Shown here one piece after another: positions 45,110 through 56,539 of a stretch of DNA of 64,000 bases. The notes beneath the pieces were generated by a model. It was not told the origin of the DNA. It did not search any database and saw only the letters and a list, made by a program, of their open reading frames with translations. The stretch is from Microdochium bolleyi. Its lineage: Eukaryota; Ascomycota; Sordariomycetes; Xylariales; Microdochiaceae. Each line of letters opens with the position of its first letter. Within the stretch, counting starts at the first letter, position 1. The DNA is taken from the NCBI GenBank assembly GCA_001566295.1, contig KQ964247.1:744001-808000 (forward strand), read 5' to 3'. The position numbers and the translations under genes are program-made.

Positions 45110-46031
45110 ATGTCGTCCATACTACAAAATGAGAACGAGATCGCCCCCAAGTTCGCGCCCTTTGTTGGCATGGTAAGTCCTCGTCTATTCTTTGGTGATC
45201 ACTACTGTCAACCTTCCGGCGAGAGACCTGAATACCATGGAACCAATACTGACCTGTTGCCATGCAGGCCGGCATTGCCGCAGCGATGATCTTCGGATGT
45301 ACGGCACCCCTCCTCCCACAACTACCTCCTCGCGCTCCCAAATTTCGCAGAACACTCACACGAAGCATTCAGGTGTCGGCGCAGCTTTCGGCACAGCCAA
45401 GTCTGGCATCGGTATCGCCGGTGTTGGTGTCTTTCGACCCGATCTCATCATGAAGGTGCGCTACACTCAGATGCTGCCACTCCCAAGCTCACATGATTCT
45501 CAACGTGCCCAGCTGTCCATATGTGCTAATGTTGAAGTGCCACAGTCACTCATCCCAGTCATCATGTCGGGTATTCTCGCCGTATACTCGCTCGTCGTGT
45601 CGGTCTTGATCGCCGAAGATATGAAGCCAGGCCAGTCCTACAGCTTATACACGTACGTGGAGCACAAACAAGCCGCCTCCCGTTCCAGTTGAACCTGCCA
45701 CTATAGGCAACGGACGAGAACAACAGTGCTAATAACTGGCTATACAGAGGATTCTGCCACCTGGCATGTGGCCTGTCTGTCGGTATCACGGGCATGGCCG
45801 CGGGCTACTGCATCGGCATCGTCGGCGACAAGGGCGTGCGTGCTTACATGGAACAATCGCGAATCTTTGTCGGCATGGTCCTGATCCTGATTTTCGGCGA
45901 GGTCTTGGGTCTTTACGGGTGCGTCCACATAATTCCACTTTGCATGGTCCCCATTCATGGCGAATTGTCAGGCTAACTGTGCGATCAGTCTTATTGTTGC
46001 CCTCATTCTCAACACCAAATCCCAGGGTTAA
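45110..46031 (+). CDS. V-ATPase V0 proteolipid subunit, c' (Vma11) type
   Basis: Six exons: 45110-45172, 45268-45298, 45373-45455, 45546-45652, 45748-45918 and 45989-46031, giving 165 residues. All junctions have GT and AG, and phases are consistent. It is part of the proton-carrying c-ring of the vacuolar ATPase. Four membrane helices: MAGIAAAMIFGCVGAAFG; SLIPVIMSGILAVYSLVV; FCHLACGLSVGITGMAAG; IFVGMVLILIFGEVLGLY, the last with the essential proton-binding Glu (Glu146). The segments GIGIAGVGVFRPDLIMKS, RAYMEQSR and LIVALILNTKSQG resemble Vma11 (c') more than Vma3 (c), but I separate them only from memory of family patterns. The 31-nt second exon explains why no single open frame shows this protein. 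Confidence 0.93.
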
Positions 46032-46983
46032 AACACCCCGACCGGAACAGACAAGCCTGCCCACTGCATCGCCGTCGCGGTAGGATACATAGTATTATGT
46101 ACAAGAGAGCAGTTCGGAGGCAGGTCGTATGAGCCCGTACAAGGCTCCCGCGAGAGATTGACACGTACAGACGTGAGAAGAGCAGGAGCAAGGGGCGTCT
46201 GCCCATTGCACGGAAAGGCGTTCAGGTTGTCGCATTGTGGTTTCGCAGCGGTTGTAGAATTATGTAGGAGCAACTTGCAGGACACACTTCTTATGAGCAA
46301 CCACATGCTCTCCTTCCATGGTGGGACAATGGGCATCAAACAGCCATTTGTCCACTTGAGCAAACTATACCAAGAGCCTACATCACCAGTCATGACATCC
46401 GAAACACAGCATGTTCTTCATTCTCAATCTAAGCTACCTGGGTAATGTGACCCTGGTTACTGTAAAAGCCCTCCTGCGCCCTCACAGACGAGGCCCAGCC
46501 CCGTTGCCCTCGTCCAATTTCATTGCGTTATTTCCCCTCTATATCCATTCTGCCTGAAGATGTCGTCTGGGCTCGTTTGCTGTCCCAGGAGAAGAGAAAA
46601 CGTTAAAAGACCGCAAACCTGCCTGAGATGCTACAGGACTCCTGTTGCCTGCAATTCTTCGGAGCAGAGAGAGGCTTTGCCATAAATCGTGAATGAGAAC
46701 CCGTAAAACGTTTGCGCGTCATATAATAAACAAGCACCCGCGGGAGATGCAGTGCCAACAACCCCCAGGGTCTGAGATGTGTTTGATCCCGCAGAAAGAG
46801 AACTGGGGAAATTGAGCGTGGAGAAGTAGAGCGGAAACCAGTTCTGTCTCGACTCGAATCTTTCCAAATGAAGATATGCGCGGTGAGCTGCGAGAAACAA
46901 CGCATGTGATGCTGAAGTAAATGCCCATTTGCCCAATGACGCGCCAGAAGAGAAATCAAAGTGCCAATATCAAGAGGAAAACT
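46032..46983. other. Convergent intergenic region
   Basis: About 0.95 kb between the proteolipid stop codon and the stop codon of the minus-strand gene that follows. No gene is visible; presumably both 3' UTRs. Confidence 0.5.
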
Positions 46984-47799
46984 TTATCTTGCCAGCCGGC
47001 CGAGGATGCTTCTGCGGCTCCCACTCTCGACCTCTCGACGGCTGTTCTGGGCTGCGCGCTCGCGCTCCTCCCGGCTTTTCATTTGAGCTATTCACGGGAT
47101 CTTGGTCAGCACGTCAAGAAAGACTTGAGAGTGTCCTTTCCTGGATTCAGTGTTACTCACCCAAGAATCGGTCCCACCGCAAATCCTCAAGAATGAGGAT
47201 ATCGTCTCCATTCTGCCTGGCGAGACGAGTACGACGGGCTTTCGCCGCAGCTTCTTCACCAACGAGGTATGGATCTTCAAGAGGTCTCACACGGTTCGCT
47301 TCCTCGGCATTCATCCTCTGCATAACAGTGCGCAAGGCGTTCTCTACTGTAGCGGTTGAGTTGTTGTGTCTGGCAGCGTTGGCTCGGCGGTGGGCGACTC
47401 TTTGCATCGTGGGATTGCTGTGCACGGCCGACCAAGTGCCAACGCGGAAGTCGGTCAGTTGAAGCGGCTCGCTCTGTCGTGGAGGTGATGGTACACGTGG
47501 CAAGCCTCTCGCGGGACCATTGTATGATGTTGGCGAGGAGCGACTTGGAGGCGGCACCATGCTTCGAGGAGTAGAGCACTGCGATGACCGGGCCGGCGGA
47601 CTGTATGGGGGTGCCGCTTCACGAGGATAGACGGTGGAGTGGTACGATGGCGCCTCGGACACTTCGACATGTATGTCAGTATCCGAACAGAGCGACACCT
47701 CGTACCTCAAAACCTACCATAAGAGGGTGCTGTCGAGCGGATCGACGCGGTATCGAAGTCGTCAGCGCTCAGGCGAGCGTGGTACATGTCGACAGCCAT
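46984..47799 (-). CDS. Conserved-looking fungal protein of unknown function, three exons
   Basis: Exons 47799-47718, 47661-47161 and 47087-46984, giving 228 residues. Introns of 56 and 73 nt have GTAGGT and GTGAGT donors and good branch sites (TACTGAC, GTGCTGAC). The N-terminus (MAVDMYHARLSADDFDTASI, then TAPSYVSEAPSYHSTV) is Ser/Tyr/Pro-rich and disordered. The C-terminal half is a charged, probably helical domain (VENALRTVMQRMNAEEANR, ILEDLRWDRFLAQMKSREER) ending in an Arg-rich tail. The Trp-Asp-x-Phe core just before a charged helix recurs, to my recollection, in uncharacterised ascomycete proteins. No enzymatic motif, signal peptide or membrane segment is visible. The frame stays open and in phase through both splices, which supports a real gene. 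Confidence 0.75.
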
Positions 47800-50700
47800 G
47801 GTCTCGCACTTGTTACTGCCGCGAAAAGAACTCAAAGGATCGGAGTATCAGATAGACGGAAATAGAGGGACAAGGGCAAGACTAGAGCAGCGTGCGTGTG
47901 CATATGAGGGTGATAATTCTGGACTGGAGGCCTGTGTGAGACTGGTCTGTCTAGTACAGATGACTGAGCTGGGGACTTTCTGAGACCGGTGTGCTGTCTC
48001 GGCTGCACAAATCAAAGACTGGTCTGTCGAGGGACTGGATGACTGCTTCCTCTACTTGCTTATCTCTGAGCTGCCTGAGGTTGTCTTTCGTGGAAGCGAG
48101 GGGCACGTGAGGTGGGGTGACGGAGGACAGCGATCTGAGTCTGGCAAAGGGAGAAGTGGCCGTGACAGCTCCGAGATGGGGAGCCGGGCAGTGCTGTCTG
48201 TATTTAGACGGTGGGAGGGAGACCCGAGCCGAGGAGTAGCAGGAGGTCCCGGTGACATCGAGGAGCCGCTCAGCATCCGGGCTTGGGTGAGCCGGACCTT
48301 CTCAGGCGAGAAGCCGGGCAGCGGTGCCTGGCTTGCTGTATGCAGCGTACATATGACGGGCGGGTACTGGCAGCCTGGTTGCGTAGCCTGCCGACCGAGC
48401 ACGGCCAAGCTTGTGATGCGGCCCCAGGAAGGAGGACGCCAGGCCGGTGGAGAGAGCACATCACCAGGCGGGTCGTGTCGGGCCCATTGTGGCCAGGTAT
48501 CGGGTACTTAACACGGTGCCTGTCGCGGTGAAGACAGGGAGCTGCAGCATGGCGTGGCTGCGTTCTGGAAGCTGCGCGTGTCGGCGGGAACTTTGCACGG
48601 TTAGCATGGACTTGTTGGACGGCGCAAGCGCGGGGCCGGCCAGCCTGATCCCTGCCAGGATGTGTCTCTTGGGCCGTGGAGGGGGTGGGGCCGGCCGATG
48701 GTGCTAGCGTGCAAGTCGCAACCTCCGCCAAGCCAGCAGCCACGATGTCCACTGGCCATCGAGCCTAAGAGGGAATGCTCCGCACACTCTCACGGCGGGG
48801 TAGACGGCCGGAACTCAGAGGCTGCCCGGGTGGCAGGCGTGTGTGTATCTGCTAGGTGCCCCAAACTCGCAGGACACGCTTCCAAGGCCGGCTGCATCCT
48901 TTTTGCATTTCTTCCCGGTCGAGGCGGGCGGGCGCACGTGTCCACAGCATGTCTTGGAGCACGACCAAGGAGGTGTGTGCTGTTGCGATAACTGCTGGAA
49001 CATGGGAGTCAGCCGGCACCAACGCAGCGATCATGATGTCTGCCACGGCACACCCTCACACCGCAAAGTGCAACAGGCATCTTCAAATCGTGCATGGTGG
49101 CCTGCAGGGTCCAGACATCTCATCAGCCCAGGTCGGGCAGGTCAGCCAGGTCAGCAGTCCAGTCGCCGCCCGTGGAGGGTGGCAGCCCGGCGCACGACGC
49201 ACAACGCTCGCTGCATGGTCCCTTGTTTCCTGCCGTCCTGCGGTTCCTGTGCTTTCTCGCTCGCTGTGGTGTCTTCCGGATAAACAACGGACCTCGGATC
49301 CTCCAGGTATAGGATACATCGACCGACACGCCCGTCCGGAGACTGTCATGGTGGCTGAGCATGGCGTCTCGACGATGTGGGTTGTCACTTGCTCAAGCCC
49401 ACAACAACGCAGCGGCGTGTGCTCGTAATTACGACAACGATAAGCTGCAGGACAGACAGACAGCATGCAGTCATGCCCACCTGGAGGGGCCCCTTGTCTT
49501 GGCCCCGCGGCCCGCCCTAGGGGCATGTCGAGCATGTCGACATCCATCGGAGCCCGGGCTGGTGCTGGGCGAAGCGGAAGTTAGTGACACCCACTATTCT
49601 CGTCCGAGGCCCACTGCCAAACCTGCTCAGCATGCACATCTGTGATGCACACGACATCACGGATGGGGAAGCCCACACTTGCGTACGTCTGTCGTGAAGC
49701 GAGTGGTATGCGGAGTGACATTTGTCGTGGGGGCCCTGCACAGCATCTTTGGAACGGCAAGCTGATCACGGGTTATCGATCACTGATCCGTATCCCAGCA
49801 TACGCTTAAACATGAGATCTGCAAATGTGCTACCACTGCCACGTTTCGGGAAGATGACTGCCTTGGTTCTCACATGTGCCAAGTCCGCTTGCCCATGCCG
49901 GTGACGGCAGCAGACTCCACGCATTCGACCTCACAGCGGCACTCGGCCGGGTGTACGGCCTGGGCACGCCGCAACTCCACGGCCGAACATCCGGCGTGGA
50001 CATTTGTGATTCGACGTGAACCATGCTCAGCTGGACAAGACTGCAGTAGAGCGGTCGCAGGTATTCCATCTGCTGAGCTCACCCAGGTGCTGTTCCGGGA
50101 AGAATGCAGGATGAAACTGGACCTGCCGTGCCACCAAATATCACGATCACATGAAAAGGTCCACGGTACACGCCAAAGGCATATTCACGCAATACTGCAC
50201 AACGTAAGGTACTCCAACAAACTTGCCCCCTTCTTAGCGGCAACCTCAACCAGAGCTAGCTTGCTCAACTCTGTTTGCTATTCGCGGGGTTGTGTGACCA
50301 CCTGCCCAAGAAGCTTATTATCAAGTCTTCCGCCAGTCCGTTTCGAGAGTGTCGGTGTGCACACCCAAGGTCCGACTATGACGGGCGATGAGCAGTGCTT
50401 CATGCGCTTCAGCCTATAAGAGGCGTCTCGGCGGCTGTGGCTAGCCAGGACAGCACGCGTGTCCTTGGACGAACCTACTCCAAGTTTGCGCGCGACACGA
50501 ATGCCAGCACACCCGCAAGGTAGAGAGCCTTCTACGTTCCTTCTACCGGTCTGGAGCAATGAATCTAAGGACGATGCATCGGTCGTCTTGACACGGTCCG
50601 TCGCGCGGCTTTGCAAGTCGAACGCCACCATCAGCCAGTCCATTGCCATGCTAGGTAGCACTTCGGTAGTGTATTCAGCACCGCGCACTTGTCACGGGTG

Positions 50701-51186
50701 TTATGTTTTGTCACAAGTGCGAAAACCATATCCATCATTCGTCGTGCCCCATGGGGCAGGCCAGTGTACCTTATATATCCCAGCGGTTTGTACTACATGA
50801 TTCGTGCCCAAATAACGCCCATGCCAGCAACAATCTCAGAAACACCAACTCCTATGTAGAAGACGCCCCGGCGACGACCTCTGAGTCAAAAGCAAAACAA
50901 AGCAATTCAATGCCAACCAACCCATTGGGAACCAAATTCACACAGCCTCCGCCGAGCCTTCTCATGCTACATCGCCAGCTGTCAAACGTTGGCTATGTGC
51001 CCTTTGATGACGCACTATACCACCACATGGCGCATACACTGCCTCGTCGATGACAACTCCGGTAGAGCCCTACACTTGGTCCGCCCCGTGCCGTTCATCC
51101 TCTCGTCGGGCATCGCCAACAGCGCCCGAAGCCATATCTCGTCACCACTTTCGTATGCATGCGCGTGCCTGTGCTGCCGAACAACT
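47800..51186. other. Gene-free stretch, 3.4 kb
   Basis: GC-rich with many short overlapping frames on both strands but nothing with a domain, a plausible splice chain or a signal peptide. I saw no transposon relic, tRNA or long repeat. The left part should contain the promoter and 5' UTR of the minus-strand gene ending at 47799. Confidence 0.55.
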
Positions 51187-51879
51187 CTACCACAGTCGAC
51201 GCTGGTAGTACACGGGCTCGCCGGACTGTGCGAGCCGCCTGATCTCGTCCTTGATCTTCTTCCTCCGCTCTGCGCTGCTCATGGGCTTCTCCACCACGTC
51301 GGGATCGATCTCTTTGACTGGTCCGTCTTCAACTGGGGAGCTCGCTTGCTGATCTTGTTGTTGCTGCGGCGGCGGTTGATCCTTGGCGTCTGGCTCGGTC
51401 GGGCGGATTTCGACGTATATCGCATCGGCGTCGTCGCTGCTGCTGCTGCTGCTGCTACCGCTTGCATCATGGTCCCCTGCTCCTCCTTCGATATTATCCG
51501 CGAGGAACCCGTTGTCGTCGAACTGTAACGCGTTCTGTTTCTTGAACTTGTCCGGGAGGTAGATCTTGGGGCTCGGCCGCGGCTGCATCTGCTGGATCAC
51601 GGCCGTGCGGAGCTTGTTGAGCGTGCGCTGCTGCAGTACGTAGCCGCTCATGAAGAGCGCGCCTGTGAACATAATGACTATAGTTTGAACCGGGCGCGGC
51701 GTCGGTATTAGCGAACAGTAGCCGGTGAGTAGATTTTTTTCCAAAATTGCGAGATGGTCGAGGATTTGCCACATCATGATCACTGTGGTGACGGTGGTAT
51801 ATGGAATGGGCTGCACGTACCGACTCCAGAGCTCAGCACTACTGAGACTTGAGAGTGTGTGAGCATCATTTTGGGCCAA
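51187..51879 (-). CDS. Predicted two-pass membrane protein of unknown function (5' end uncertain)
   Basis: An open frame of about 230 codons. Two hydrophobic segments (about 28-46, TTVTTVIMMWQILDHLAIL, and 66-85, TIVIMFTGALFMSGYVL) are followed by a soluble tail: KIYLPDKFKKQN, a poly-Ser/Asp stretch, a Gln/Pro-rich linker and a charged end (AERRKKIKDEIRRLAQ) closing with PVYYQRRLW. The first codon of the open frame is TTG, not ATG, so the true start is either the Met pair near residue 34 or an upstream exon I cannot define. The phrase between the two hydrophobic segments (GYCSLIPTPRPVQ) could even be a short intron. The protein probably sits in an intracellular membrane. No family is recognised. 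Confidence 0.6.
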   Translation of the reverse strand: MAQNDAHTLSSLSSAELWSRYVQPIPYTTVTTVIMMWQILDHLAILEKNLLTGYCSLIPTPRPVQTIVIMFTGALFMSGYVLQQRTLNKLRTAVIQQMQPRPSPKIYLPDKFKKQNALQFDDNGFLADNIEGGAGDHDASGSSSSSSSDDADAIYVEIRPTEPDAKDQPPPQQQQDQQASSPVEDGPVKEIDPDVVEKPMSSAERRKKIKDEIRRLAQSGEPVYYQRRLW

Positions 51880-54633
51880 AGTCCGCAGTGCGAGCCTTTC
51901 CGAGTGTGAAAATGAGTCTATATTCAGAGTTGACTTTGAGCGATGTCGGCCAGCGAGAATCGGAAAGCGAGTATTGGTTGTTGAGCAAGGTCGGTCGTTT
52001 GGTTCGAGCGAGTTGATTGTGTAGGAGTTCAGTAGTTTCTCCGAGCCTCTACGAAAGAAGAAAGACAGCCATGGTATGCGAGGGAAGATACTTCACACGG
52101 CGACGCGGCCTCCATTCGCAGTCAATGCAGCGCCTGTTGCGCCATTGACACGAGCGCAAGGCACTTTCCCTGTTTCCCGCCCTGCACTTCCAGTGCATCA
52201 TCACCAAGGTGGCGTGTTGGCACAGCAACGCATGGCCGCCCGGAGCTGTGGACTTGGAGCTGGCGGGGCCACCCCACTTCCAGTGTGCCCGCGCCCCAAG
52301 CTGTACGCAACTTTCGAGGATCGGGAAACATTGACGACAAGTCGGTTCCTCAGGCAGTGCATTGAAGATATCCAATCCGGCTGCCATGACGTCCGTCCTA
52401 CTTGAGATTTTATCTCCGATAACTGATGGCCACCTTGCGTGAGCGAATTTCGTCACCTGCAGGTGATTTGGCATGAACGCGGTCGCCTTAGCTCAGCGTG
52501 CTCAGCTCAGCCCTGCGCACCACCTTCACATTGAGAATGATAAGTGATTACTAGAAGGTGCTCACTAACAGATTGACCGCCGTTCTTCTTGGTCTGCGCG
52601 CGTACACCCATGCTGTCAGCCGAGCAGAAAGGGTACCTCGAGGTTCTACAAGACTGCGCAGGCCACCGGGTCGAAAGGGCGGGCGATCCGTTGTCATCGC
52701 TGAGTAGGAATATGGACACATGCGCGGCTTACGTGAGGTCTCTGGTTTGCGATCGAGAACCGTGTCCATTTGGTGGCTATAATCGGAGCTGGTCACTTCG
52801 GGCTGTTGGGGGCAAAGACATGACTACAGTACAAATGGGTATGCCCAGCAGTCAAGATCATGGGCAGAAGTGTTCCAGACTCATACTTCAGCATGGCTGC
52901 AATTGTCACAACTTGCTAATGCTTGAGCATATTTATTTCCTCGCGACAAAAGAGAGCACTTGAAAAACCCTTTACCCTGAGCTCCGAATCCTATCTGTGT
53001 CCGGTCATCATCATCACTCGAAATCCTCAATCCCGCGAAGCATTTGATGCAACTATAAGCCGAATTGAAAAGGCCCAGAGACGCCTCAAAATGGCTCAGC
53101 GTTCTTCATTACAAAAACCCTTGGCTACCGCTAGACCGACACGGCCGTGGCAAGTTCGAGAGACCGTCATTCGCGTTCCTCCCCACGCAGCACGCAGATA
53201 AGCCACGAAGACGGGGTGGCAGGACACTTGAGAGGAGACCATGAGGCTATCACTGCACAGGCTCTTTGCCTGCCGAGCAAGGCTATGTGGTATCTAAGAC
53301 GCCGGCGGACGTACCAAATCAACCATCTCTAGGTATCGTTTATAAGCTCCCCGCCAAAGATGCTCGATGCTCATGGGCATTGGCAAAGTTGCATATGGAG
53401 GCTGGTCAAATCAGTAGGCACCGCTTCCTACGAACAAAGCAATGACGAGATGACGTAGCACCGATATGTCAAACTCGATTAGCACATCTGAAACATCTCC
53501 CGCCATGCATTGCATTGCATGCAAGCCCTCCGAAGCCGCAGTCTGGTGCCTCTGCAGAACCTGGAGAAACTTCCGCCCCGTGATGCGCATGCGAGGAACG
53601 CTGAACGGTGTCGTCCGACAAGGTCCTAACTAGACCCATCGCGCCTGATTGTGCCTAGACCGGCCTGCGTACTGCCGCTGGACATGATGCATTCATCACA
53701 CCGTCTCGGCCTCTCGCGGGGACAACATTCTTGGGCCGACAGTCGAGTCTCTCGTGGGTGTGCGGAGTGGGGCAGGCGACGACGAAAGCAGCCAGTGCCG
53801 TGAAAATCGGACGACGGGTAAGGCCTCGTTTGGGAATCGTGGCTGGGATCCCCCGGCATGCACTTTCCCTTCTCGAGCACCAGCGTCAGGGTCGTCGGTT
53901 CTCCATCCGCCCAAGCCAGTACTCGACGCCTGTGAAGATTCATTTCCCCGACGCCGTGCGGCCAGGATGTGCCACGCACCTACGGGCAGATCAAAGACAC
54001 AGATCGGAGACACAGGCAGGGCGGCACGACCTCAATTGCCTGGCGTGGGTTCTGATTAAGGGTAGCTGCCCAGATTAGAGCCAGCTCACTAACGCTGCAA
54101 GCACTCATCATCACGCGGGTTCCCGTCTCCAGGCCTCGAGACTTGACTAGAATAGTCCGTGCCCTCGCCCGAGGCTTGGCTTCTCCACGTCCCTCTGCCA
54201 TCTCACCACCGTTCGCAATTCGCCCGAGCTCCCATCCCAGCCTCCTACCTCTGCGCGTCCCTGGGGATCCTGACCCGGACCCTTGTCACATCCACGCTCG
54301 CTCGGAAAACCAACAATCACTTGCTCGCCCGCCACACAAGCTCGCCCGTCTCCTCTCCTACATCGCTGTTGCGCGCCACTGACCATCTGAACTGGCCCGA
54401 CCATTCGCTCGTTGACTCGAACGCATCAAGCTCGATCCATCGACCGTCATCTGCTCACGAACCGCAGCGTCCACACCTTGTATCCTGGTCTGCGATACCT
54501 CGAACCCCCCTGATTGCCATCATCTCGTTTACTCGGCTTGTCACCGAGCGTCCCCAGCTTCAGTCCAAGCTCTAGCACTCGCACGCCGACTCAAGCCAGT
54601 CATAGTGATCAGGTCAACATCATCGTCGTCACC
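51880..54633. other. Gene-free stretch, 2.75 kb
   Basis: Short frames only, on both strands. The last 500 bp before 54634 are rich in C and T (CCTC, CTCGCC words) and are probably the promoter and 5' UTR of the following gene. No repeats or RNA genes recognised. Confidence 0.55.
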
Positions 54634-55293
54634 ATGGCATCTCCAGCTACCAATGGCACGAATACGGCTCCAGCCAACAAAGCTGCTGCCGCGAAACGAT
54701 TCGAGCTTCCTGCCCTCAACTTCAAATTTGGCTCCTTGACGGAGGGAACCGATATCCCGCCTCCTTTGCCATCGCCGATACAGGAGGAGCCGACCCCTCT
54801 CCAGACTGAGTCGACCAAAGACAAGGCTGCTCATGGCACGCCGGCACCCTTAGAGGGCGAGTCTTTGACGACAGTCACAGCTGGGAACGCAAAGAGACCA
54901 GGGGATGCCGTGCCACTTTCTCCTGCGCCCTCGTCCCGCGGCAGTCTCCGAAAATACCTCAGCAAGTCTCTTCTGAACTCGACATACGAAGAGCATGCCG
55001 CGTCTGCGAATGGCCAAGCAGGGTCCAACGGCCAAGCCGTAGCAGCATCGAGACCGCCCAGCCGGACAGCAAGCGTCCTTGACGGCAAGAAGGCGAGACG
55101 CGGCAGTGGGTGGTTTAGGCGCTTGAGGTCGAGCGACGGGCCGAACAAACGAATGAGTCAATCTATCGAAGACCTGAATGCGAGCCAGCCGGCGCCTACC
55201 GGCCCGCCGCCACCCAGTATCCCGGAGATGAGCCAGTGGAAGTCCCAAGTTGACACGTCCCTGGGCGATGACTTGTTCAAGAGCATCCGATAG
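54634..55293 (+). CDS. Disordered fungal protein of unknown function
   Basis: A single exon of 219 residues; the ATG sits in a good context (CACCATGGC). Low-complexity Ala/Pro/Ser composition, with two blocks that look conserved: RFELPALNFKFGSLTEGTDI near residue 22 and SRGSLRKYLSKSLLNSTYEE near residue 110, followed by RRGSGWFRRLRSSDGPNKRM and a C-terminus ending SLGDDLFKSIR. The Ser/Arg patches are plausible kinase sites. No domain, signal peptide or membrane segment is visible. The block pattern suggests a fungal lineage-specific regulatory or scaffold protein, but I cannot assign a role. Confidence 0.7.
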   Translation: MASPATNGTNTAPANKAAAAKRFELPALNFKFGSLTEGTDIPPPLPSPIQEEPTPLQTESTKDKAAHGTPAPLEGESLTTVTAGNAKRPGDAVPLSPAPSSRGSLRKYLSKSLLNSTYEEHAASANGQAGSNGQAVAASRPPSRTASVLDGKKARRGSGWFRRLRSSDGPNKRMSQSIEDLNASQPAPTGPPPPSIPEMSQWKSQVDTSLGDDLFKSIR

Positions 55294-56539
55294 CCACCAT
55301 CAGCATCCTAATTCTTGTCTCTGATTTCTTCCGCTTCGCAGGCGTCAACTTTTTTCTTTTCTTTCGCTTGGAAATATTCTATCTTGCTGTTTCATGACCC
55401 GAGCTTGGGCTATGTTTTGGGGCGTGGTCTAGCGACCACGCCTGTTTTTCACGAGAAGCTGGGTTTGAGCTCTGGTACGATCAACGTCTTGCCCCTGTGG
55501 AAGACAATGCCCTAGTAGTGCAATACTTTTGATACCCAGCTCGCGCACGAGCTCCATTCATTTACAAACTTATGTAGGACCCGCCAGGGTTCTGTTGTTA
55601 TTTATGACTACTACTCCTTCTACATATATCTGCTATGTCTATCGTCTCTCTGGGGTGGTCCTCTTCGTCCCCCAATCTCCTTCTTCTCTTAAGCTATGTA
55701 CAATGCTTTAAAGACCCGTATAGCAGAAAGGTGCGGGTAATATGTACACAGAAAGGGGGGTCTATCGAGATATTATACAAGCCGACGTCAGCAGTTTGCA
55801 GGTTAGGAACTCTGTCAGTCTAATATTCACTAGTGGAGACTGGCTGGAGTTTCATTGTGTTCTGCCGCCTTATGTTCTATCAGCTTGCTCTTGTTTGAAT
55901 TTCGCAAGACACTAAACACGTCCGCTCTTGGGGTGGATCTGGAAAGGGGACAAATTAGCAGTAAAAGGCAAGAAAAGAAAAACAAGAAGTTATTGCGGCA
56001 GTTCACATGAAAACCAGCTTCGCTGTTGGTGATGATGATTCAGTTTCCACGATGGTATTGCCTTGGGATACAGTCTCGCATTCCGTACATCGTTGTAGAT
56101 GCCAAACATATCATTGGTTCAATGTGGAAAGCGACTACACCACACCTCGACAGCTATGAATGAATCCATCATCCACAACGTAGAGGTTCAAACCCCGGCT
56201 CGTCCGGCTCAACGGTCCTGCAGATGGAAAAGCAAAAAGTGCCGAAGCCCTGTGGACCAATCGCACACCCAAGCGGCATTGTGTCAGAGCAGTGGGGGGT
56301 GGAGTTCCCACCTGCGACCCCGGAATGTGGTGTCAAGACAACGTCACTGCTGGACATCGGCCAGACGGAGCTCCAGCCGAGCTACGGAGCTCTGCGATCG
56401 ATCCACATGCACATCCAGGCCTGACTTCGAACAGCACCGCATCTTGCAAGAGCTCAAATCGCAAGCCTACAAGCATAGTCCGACCAAGCGTGCTGCCAGC
56501 AAAAGCCAAAAAGAAAGCTTAGGACACACACGTCCCGCC
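55294..56539. other. Intergenic region
   Basis: About 1.25 kb with no gene: an AT/T-rich 3' flank of the preceding gene, then the promoter side of ETR1. A frame open from 56099 continues into the ETR1 exon, but the upstream part looks non-coding. Confidence 0.5.

Noticed and set aside
50703..51053. Frame starting with a CxxC...C pattern (zinc-finger-like)
   Set aside because: Only one half of a possible zinc site, no continuation, and composition like the surrounding non-coding DNA.
56176..56200. GAGGTTCAAACCCCGG, resembling a tRNA T arm
   Set aside because: The stem does not pair and no acceptor or anticodon arm is found around it.
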